Assembly (NCBI GenBank): GCA_000697335.1
Contig: JNEM01006282.1
Coordinates: 1 to 13,185, forward strand
DNA from: Conidiobolus incongruus B7586
Lineage: Eukaryota; Entomophthoromycota; Entomophthoromycetes; Entomophthorales; Conidiobolaceae
Length of the DNA stretch: 13,185 nucleotides
Direction of reading: 5' to 3'
The position numbers and the translations under genes are program-made. Numbering within the stretch: position 1 is the first letter of the stretch; every line of letters starts with the position of its first letter. The notes below the pieces were generated by a model that did no database searches, was not told the DNA's origin, and worked only from the letters and a program-made list of their open reading frames with translations. This document shows, one piece after another, positions 8,669 through 13,185 of this stretch.

Positions 8669-9451
8669 ATGACTTCTTTCAATCAAATTCTTTTCTTGAT
8701 CGCTGCTACTGCTGCTATTGCTCCTATTAGAAATGCTGATCTTCCAGTGGCTGAATCGGTTACAAATGCTGCAAGCCCAGTTGTCGAACAGGTTTCCAAG
8801 GCAGGAGAACCCGTATCTAAGTTAGTTGCTAGTGGTATGAATGCCGTTAACCCTGAAAAACCTGAAACTGTTACTAATACTCCCAAGGCTCAATCTGAAT
8901 TTCCTGAACAAACTGTAGCAGAAACTGATCCCAAAACTCGTCGTCAATGGCATGGTTATGGAAACGGCTACTACCGTCGCAGCTTGAATATTGATGCTCC
9001 TACCGAAGTTAAATCATCCGAATCTGACAAGGTTCGTCGTCAGTGGTATGGTAATAGTTACTACCGTCGCAGTATTAATGCGGATACTCCAACCAAAACT
9101 GAAGCTACCCTTTCTCCACTTAAAGCCAAAGCAGAATTGTCTAGCGATTCCAAAGTTGAAGCCAATGCTAAGGCTCGTCGTCAATGGTATGGTAATAACT
9201 ACTACCGTCGTAGTGTCAATGTCGATGTTCCATCTAAATCCAATGCTGCTGTTTCTCCTCCCAAAACTAAGGCAGAATCGTTAACCGAAGCCAAAACTGA
9301 AACTGATGCTAAGGCTCGTCGACAATGGTATGGTAATGGTTACTATCGTCGTAGTATCAATGCTGATAATCCAGCTAAATCCGATGATACCGTTGCTCCA
9401 CCTAAAGCCAAGGCTGAATCCTCTATCGATATCAAAGCTAAATCTGCATGA
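8669..9451 (+). CDS. Secreted dibasic-processed peptide precursor with four aromatic peptides (gene 4)
   Basis: A 260-residue precursor, the largest of the family. The signal peptide core is at residues 7-18 (ILFLIAATAAIA). The pro-region (19-88) keeps ADLPVAESVTNAA and a KLVASG segment shared with gene 1. Four peptides follow, each between Arg-Arg pairs: QWHGYGNGYY (93-102), QWYGNSYY (125-132), QWYGNNYY (172-179) and QWYGNGYY (219-226). Spacers begin SLNIDAP, SINADTP, SVNVDVP and SINADNP and continue as Lys/Ala/Glu/Ser-rich linkers with a central S-P or A-P motif. The last three units are a tandem array of 47, 47 and 42 residues. The final unit ends in a linker without a dibasic site, so the last spacer is left as a tail after processing. 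No cysteine is present in the mature part. Kex2-like release followed by carboxypeptidase trimming is inferred, and pyroglutamate at the N-terminal Gln is plausible. It is intron-less. Confidence 0.87.
   Translation: MTSFNQILFLIAATAAIAPIRNADLPVAESVTNAASPVVEQVSKAGEPVSKLVASGMNAVNPEKPETVTNTPKAQSEFPEQTVAETDPKTRRQWHGYGNGYYRRSLNIDAPTEVKSSESDKVRRQWYGNSYYRRSINADTPTKTEATLSPLKAKAELSSDSKVEANAKARRQWYGNNYYRRSVNVDVPSKSNAAVSPPKTKAESLTEAKTETDAKARRQWYGNGYYRRSINADNPAKSDDTVAPPKAKAESSIDIKAKSA
9041..9448 (+). repeat. 141-base tandem coding repeat in gene 4
   Basis: There are three in-frame units: 9041-9181, 9182-9322 and 9323-9448, the last cut short by the stop codon. Each encodes an eight-residue aromatic peptide, Arg-Arg, a Ser-x-Asn-x-Asp-x-Pro opening and a Lys/Ala/Glu linker. 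Peptide and dibasic codons are closely conserved while the linkers differ much more. A shorter, older unit with the QWHGYGNGYY peptide precedes them (about 8945-9040). Confidence 0.8.
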
Positions 9452-9566
9452 AATGTTTGTCCCAAAGGTTTGTTACTAAATACTGTAATAGCCAAACCAA
9501 TAAGATTGCCAATTTTAGAATATATTCGTAGCATCAATATTTACTATCATATATTTTAAACACTCC

Positions 9567-9572
9567 AATAAA
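9567..9572 (+). terminator. poly(A) signal of gene 4
   Basis: AATAAA lies 116 bases after the stop, within TCCAATAAA, the same nine-base context as after gene 3. Confidence 0.45.
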
Positions 9573-11568
9573 TTTTATATTGAAGTCTATTTAATCATTT
9601 ATAATATACACTAACTTTGATTAATTAAGGTAAAATTTTATATTGTTACGGAATATTTTTTATTATGCTTTTTATTGGTTACTATAAATTTCACATTTAT
9701 GATATTCAACTCTTGAAAATATTAACCAATTTATATTACATCAAAATAAAACTGTATTATATTTAATATTAGGAAACTCCAAAACTTGGATTTATTTTCA
9801 ATACAATATAGTAGGAAAATAATTATTTCAGTATTCTATAAAATATTTTGATGATTCATATTAATTGAAATTAAAAGTTATCAATGTTTGATTATTAATT
9901 TCAACTTATATTTTATAACCTTATAGGTGAAAATTATCATGGATAGCATATATATTATCAAAATGCGATTTATCTTATTTTTGATATAATATACTTATTC
10001 CTTTATTTTATATACATAATACTTTATACTATTTTTTTTCTTAATTTTATAAATTTTTATTTATATCTTAATTATTGTTTATTATATAAAAATATTTTTA
10101 ATTTATAATATAACAAATATATTGAGTAGTATATTAATATTTTTATTATAAGTTTAAATATAAAAGATATAACTTAATAACAATATCATAATTTAAAATA
10201 TTTTAATATTGAATATTTAAAATTAAAACTATTAAAAATATTTTTGTAATTATACAGGATTTGAAAATTTAAAAAATTCAATATTAATTTTAAATAATTT
10301 ATTATATAAATAACTCTTTAATAAATAGTATATATAATAGATAAGTCTTGGATTAACAAAAAATTGTTATTAATAAAATTTATATATATATATTTATTAT
10401 TATACATGATTGGTTAGAATAGCTTTTTTATTTATATAATTAATAAAATTATATTCAAATATTCAAATTATATTATAGTTAATTATAATAGAAATATTAA
10501 TATTTATTATTTTTTCTAACTTTTTTTATTAATTACTTTAATTCAGTATCTATATAATATATTTTAATTATATGATTTAGGAAACTTAATTATCGATTTT
10601 TGATTAAATATAATATTCATAAAGGTATATATATATCAAAATTAATCAAGTAATAAATATTGATTTTCTAATAACAATATATAATCGAAATATTAATTTT
10701 TTGGTAAAATGATATATAAACTCATAATGTAATGTCATTCTGTAACATTGAATATAATCTTTTATTTATAATAATGGATATTGATATTAAATTATTTATT
10801 ATAATTGCTTAATACTGAAAATTCTCATTTTTGGAAATTATACATAGTTAAAAATTTCTTATATCTAATTTACTAAGAAAATTTAATAATTTCACTAATT
10901 AACTTTATAATTATATTTATTATTTAAAAAAATATCCAAAATTTCTATTAAATAAAATTTATAGCATAAATATATTTCAAATTTTGAATTATTTAAATAG
11001 ATTAACTTAATTTAGAATTAACAATAATATTCTTGAAAGCAAAATATATTTTGTTATAATACAACTCTATATATGATCTTTTAAAATAGATAAATTATAT
11101 TGCTTTGTGTTTTAAGATTATTAATATTATTATATTTTTGATATAATAATCATGCTCTTATAATAATCATAGTTAAAAAACATAGTTGATATTAAATAAC
11201 TAATAAAAATATTTAAATTTTTTTAATAAATAATAATTAATATGGTTAGAATTAAAATTTATAATTTTTATCCAATAATAAGTATGAGTCAATATTCCAA
11301 ATTATAAATTAATTTTAATATTATCAATTTAATATATATTGATGGAATTTATTAAAATCCAAAAAAGCTTAATATATCAGTCTTTAATATTTATATACTA
11401 ATAAGATTTATATAGAAAACTTAACAAAAAATTAAAATTTGCAAGGTAAATAGATAATAAAAACTATATTATTATTAGTATGGAAATTAAGAAATGGTAA
11501 ATTTTTTAATTTCCAATCTTTCAAACATATTATACGTTTTGAAAGATTATATATATATATAATATATA
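9573..11568. other. long AT-rich spacer right of the cluster
   Basis: About 2 kb of extremely AT-rich DNA with no open frame or RNA gene that I can support. A string TCAAAATAAAACTG at 9741-9754 resembles the family upstream element, but no TATATAA box or coding start follows at the family spacing. TA runs occur near 10381-10392 and 11549-11560. Two adjacent inverted repeats close the region at 11481-11548. Confidence 0.5.
11481..11548. repeat. two adjacent inverted repeats before the right mariner copy
   Basis: The first hairpin pairs TGGAAATTAA (11481-11490) with TTAATTTCCA (11506-11515). The second pairs AATCTTTCAAA (11515-11525) with TTTGAAAGATT (11538-11548). They abut, sharing one base, and stand about 20 bases before the region of similarity to the left mariner copy. 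They could be the remains of a small non-autonomous element or simply local palindromes. Confidence 0.5.
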
Positions 11569-12740
11569 GGAAAATAAATATTTTCAAACTAAATATATAT
11601 ATTCAATTTTAATTATTTTTTTTATTAAAATATTTTGATTTTAAAATTTACACTTAAATTTAATCATGCTTAAACTAGATTGTGATTATCAAAAGGCTTT
11701 TATTTTTGTATCTTTAAAACTTAACCATAAATTCTCTAAAATCATCCAAAACTTGTAAACAGCTTATGGAGATGGTGCTTTATCTAAAACTACCATATAT
11801 CACTAGATTTGTGATTTTAAAGCTGGAAGGGACACTATTCAAAATTTACCAAAATCTAAAAGACTAATTTCTATTGTTATTCTTTTACTTACCAATAGAG
11901 TAAAAAAATATATTAAGAAATACCTTTTTATTTCTGTTAGAGAACTATCAAAGCAATTTAATACTAATTATACAAGCATGTTATATTTACTTAAGTTTAA
12001 ACTTGGATTAATTAATAAAAATGCAAAATAGATACCTTATAATTTAACAGAAACCCAAAAGAAAACTAGAGTAGCTATAGCTAAACTAAACTTATTAAGG
12101 TATAACTAAAAACAATGGTTTTTACAGCAAATACTTGCAATTAATGAATCTTGGATTCCTTTATATAATCCTTTACTTAAAAATAAAACAAGATGTTGGG
12201 TTAAGCTAAATCAATCCCCTCCACAAATTCCAATGAATAAGCACTTTAAATATAAGTGAATGTTAATTGTTGTAATGGATTATAATGGTATATAGTCTTC
12301 TTATTTAATACTTCAATGAAAATCAATCAATAGTAAGTTATATATTACTTTTTTAAATAAAACAATTTCTAAATGGTGTTCTCAATATAAATTAAAGACA
12401 CCTATTATTTTGCATGATAATTGCAAAATACATAAAGCTAAAGCTGTAAAAGATTTTTTATATAAAAAAAATTAGAGGGAGTTACCACATCCAGTATATT
12501 CACTTGATTATAATCCATGTGATTATAATTGTTTTGGACAATTAAAAAAACAGCTTACAGGAAAAAAAATTCCTGCAAACAAATTAAATTGGTTTGTGAA
12601 ACATCAAATTTCAGTCCTTAATAAAAAGAACTGTTTTTTAGGTATTAGAAGCTTACCAAAGGTATGGAAAAGAGTTATTAATAATAAAAGAGGCTATTAA
12701 TTTTATATTATTCATTAATTTTTATATATTATTTATTAAT
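11569..12740 (+). mobile_element. mariner DNA transposon relic, right copy
   Basis: The limits are where similarity to the left copy (1-1140) begins and fades; terminal inverted repeats were not resolved. The element carries one degraded mariner transposase. Flanking AT-rich bases on both sides of the coding part are also shared with the left copy, so the aligned unit is larger than the coding region and matches the usual mariner size of about 1.3 kb. Both copies point the same way, which makes them direct repeats around the peptide gene cluster. Confidence 0.8.
11762..12700 (+). pseudogene. mariner (DD34D) transposase, inactivated
   Basis: A single reading register runs for 313 codons with no net indel. 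It has the helix-turn-helix word AYGDGALSKTT near its start, then a linker, then the catalytic domain with ESWIPLYNP, LHDNCKIHKAKAV, LPHPVYSLDYNPCDYNCF and, near the end, a GIRSLPKVWKRVI tail. The second and third catalytic Asp (12416-12418 and 12521-12523) are separated by 34 residues, the mariner DD34D signature. The first is Asn (AAT 12143-12145) where the left copy still has Asp. Seven in-frame stops interrupt it. Several fall where mariners have Trp (after H, AK and YK, for example), fitting G-to-A decay of TGG. The 30 or so N-terminal residues are not clearly readable. It encoded a cut-and-paste transposase and cannot be active now. Confidence 0.85.
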
Positions 12741-13185
12741 TTATTTGTTTAATTTTAATTTTAAAATTGTGCCATTACTTAATTTCTGCACTAATATTTC
12801 AAATGGTTAAACAATATTAATTATTATAATAATATTAGAAAATATTAATACGATAATTATATTAATTAGTTATATAATTAAAAATTTAAATGCAAGTTTA
12901 TTTTAACTCATTTATACTTAATATACTGAATTTCAATGAAAATATTAATATCAGAATATTGTTATCATAGATATGCAATTTTGCTTAATTTTTTAAATCA
13001 AATCGCTTTAAATAATAACTTACATCATATTTTTTATTTCCTTGAAAATTTAATTTTTTTAATATTATTAAGGGCATTAAGATTGAAAAAATAAAGAATT
13101 TTATATAAATATTATGAATATTAATTTATATAACATAATAACAATATTTATATAATAATATTTTGAAAACTTTTATATATTAGTA
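12741..13185. other. AT-rich right end of window
   Basis: AT-rich DNA after the mariner relic. No gene, promoter of the family type or recognisable repeat is seen. Confidence 0.5.

Noticed and set aside
8683-8886. Open frame on the minus strand inside gene 4 (67 codons)
   Set aside because: It lies opposite the signal peptide and pro-region of gene 4 and results from its biased Ala/Thr/Val codons. It has no family match or promoter of its own.
8933-9352. Regular short repeats suggesting a CRISPR array
   Set aside because: The repeats are in frame, encode peptide plus dibasic sites, and the spacers between them are homologous. The context is eukaryotic.
3655-9451. Animal neuropeptide precursors with amidated peptides
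   Set aside because: The cores end in Tyr-Tyr-Arg-Arg with no Gly before the dibasic site, so C-terminal amidation is not expected. Lack of introns and short promoters fit a fungus better, though an animal source is not excluded.
9741-9760. TCAAAATAAAACTGTATTAT as the upstream element of a fifth gene
   Set aside because: It lacks the CTGG core, and no TATATAA box or signal-peptide-like frame follows at the family spacing.
11569-12740. Precise terminal inverted repeats of the mariner copies
   Set aside because: I compared both ends by eye and found no convincing inverted match. The ends are too AT-rich and decayed to call.
1-13185. tRNA, rRNA or other structured RNA genes
   Set aside because: No GC-richer cloverleaf-like or conserved rRNA stretch was seen on either strand; the less AT-rich parts are explained by the coding regions, promoters and mariner relics, apart from the patch at 1650-2345.

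Overview
This is a very AT-rich eukaryotic window, best explained as nuclear DNA of a fungus. No bacterial, phage, rRNA, tRNA or CRISPR feature is visible. The main content is a tandem family of four small intron-less genes, all on the plus strand, at 3655-3945, 5157-5684, 7043-7516 and 8669-9451. Each encodes a secreted precursor: an N-terminal signal peptide, an acidic Thr/Val/Ala-rich pro-region, then one to four short aromatic peptides of the form Q-W-Y-G-x-G-Y-Y. Most are bracketed by dibasic Arg-Arg sites (usually K-A-R-R before, R-R-S after). This is the layout of Kex2-processed repeat proteins, the group that holds alpha-type mating pheromone precursors and precursors of dikaritin-type cyclic peptides. 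I do not recognise this family by name, and no tailoring enzyme is present.

The genes lie head to tail with about 1.2-1.4 kb of AT-rich spacer. Each appears to have its own promoter and poly(A) signal. All four carry TATATAA(T/G) starting 81-85 bases before the ATG. Genes 2, 3 and 4 also carry a near-identical TCAAAATAAACTGGAGT-like element starting 138-139 bases before the ATG; gene 1 has only a degenerate match. The set is therefore probably co-expressed as separate transcripts. Genes 2 and 3 are about 97% identical over 424 bases, yet their flanks differ apart from the short promoter elements, which points to gene conversion or strong selection on the coding part.

The cluster is flanked by two degraded copies of the same mariner (DD34D) DNA transposon in the same orientation, about 1-1140 and 11570-12740. 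The right copy keeps one reading register over 313 codons but has seven in-frame stops and has lost its first catalytic Asp. The left copy is more AT-rich and has lost the third. Differences between the copies are rich in CA-to-TA and TG-to-TA changes, as expected from RIP-like decay, which supports a fungal host. A further possible decayed coding stretch lies at about 1650-2345. The remaining spacers, including the long one at 9573-11568, show only AT-rich DNA, simple TA runs and a few inverted repeats.

Lineage is uncertain. Candidates are AT-rich early-diverging fungi. An animal source (AT-rich nematode, insect or cnidarian) with neuropeptide-like or antimicrobial precursors cannot be excluded from sequence alone.
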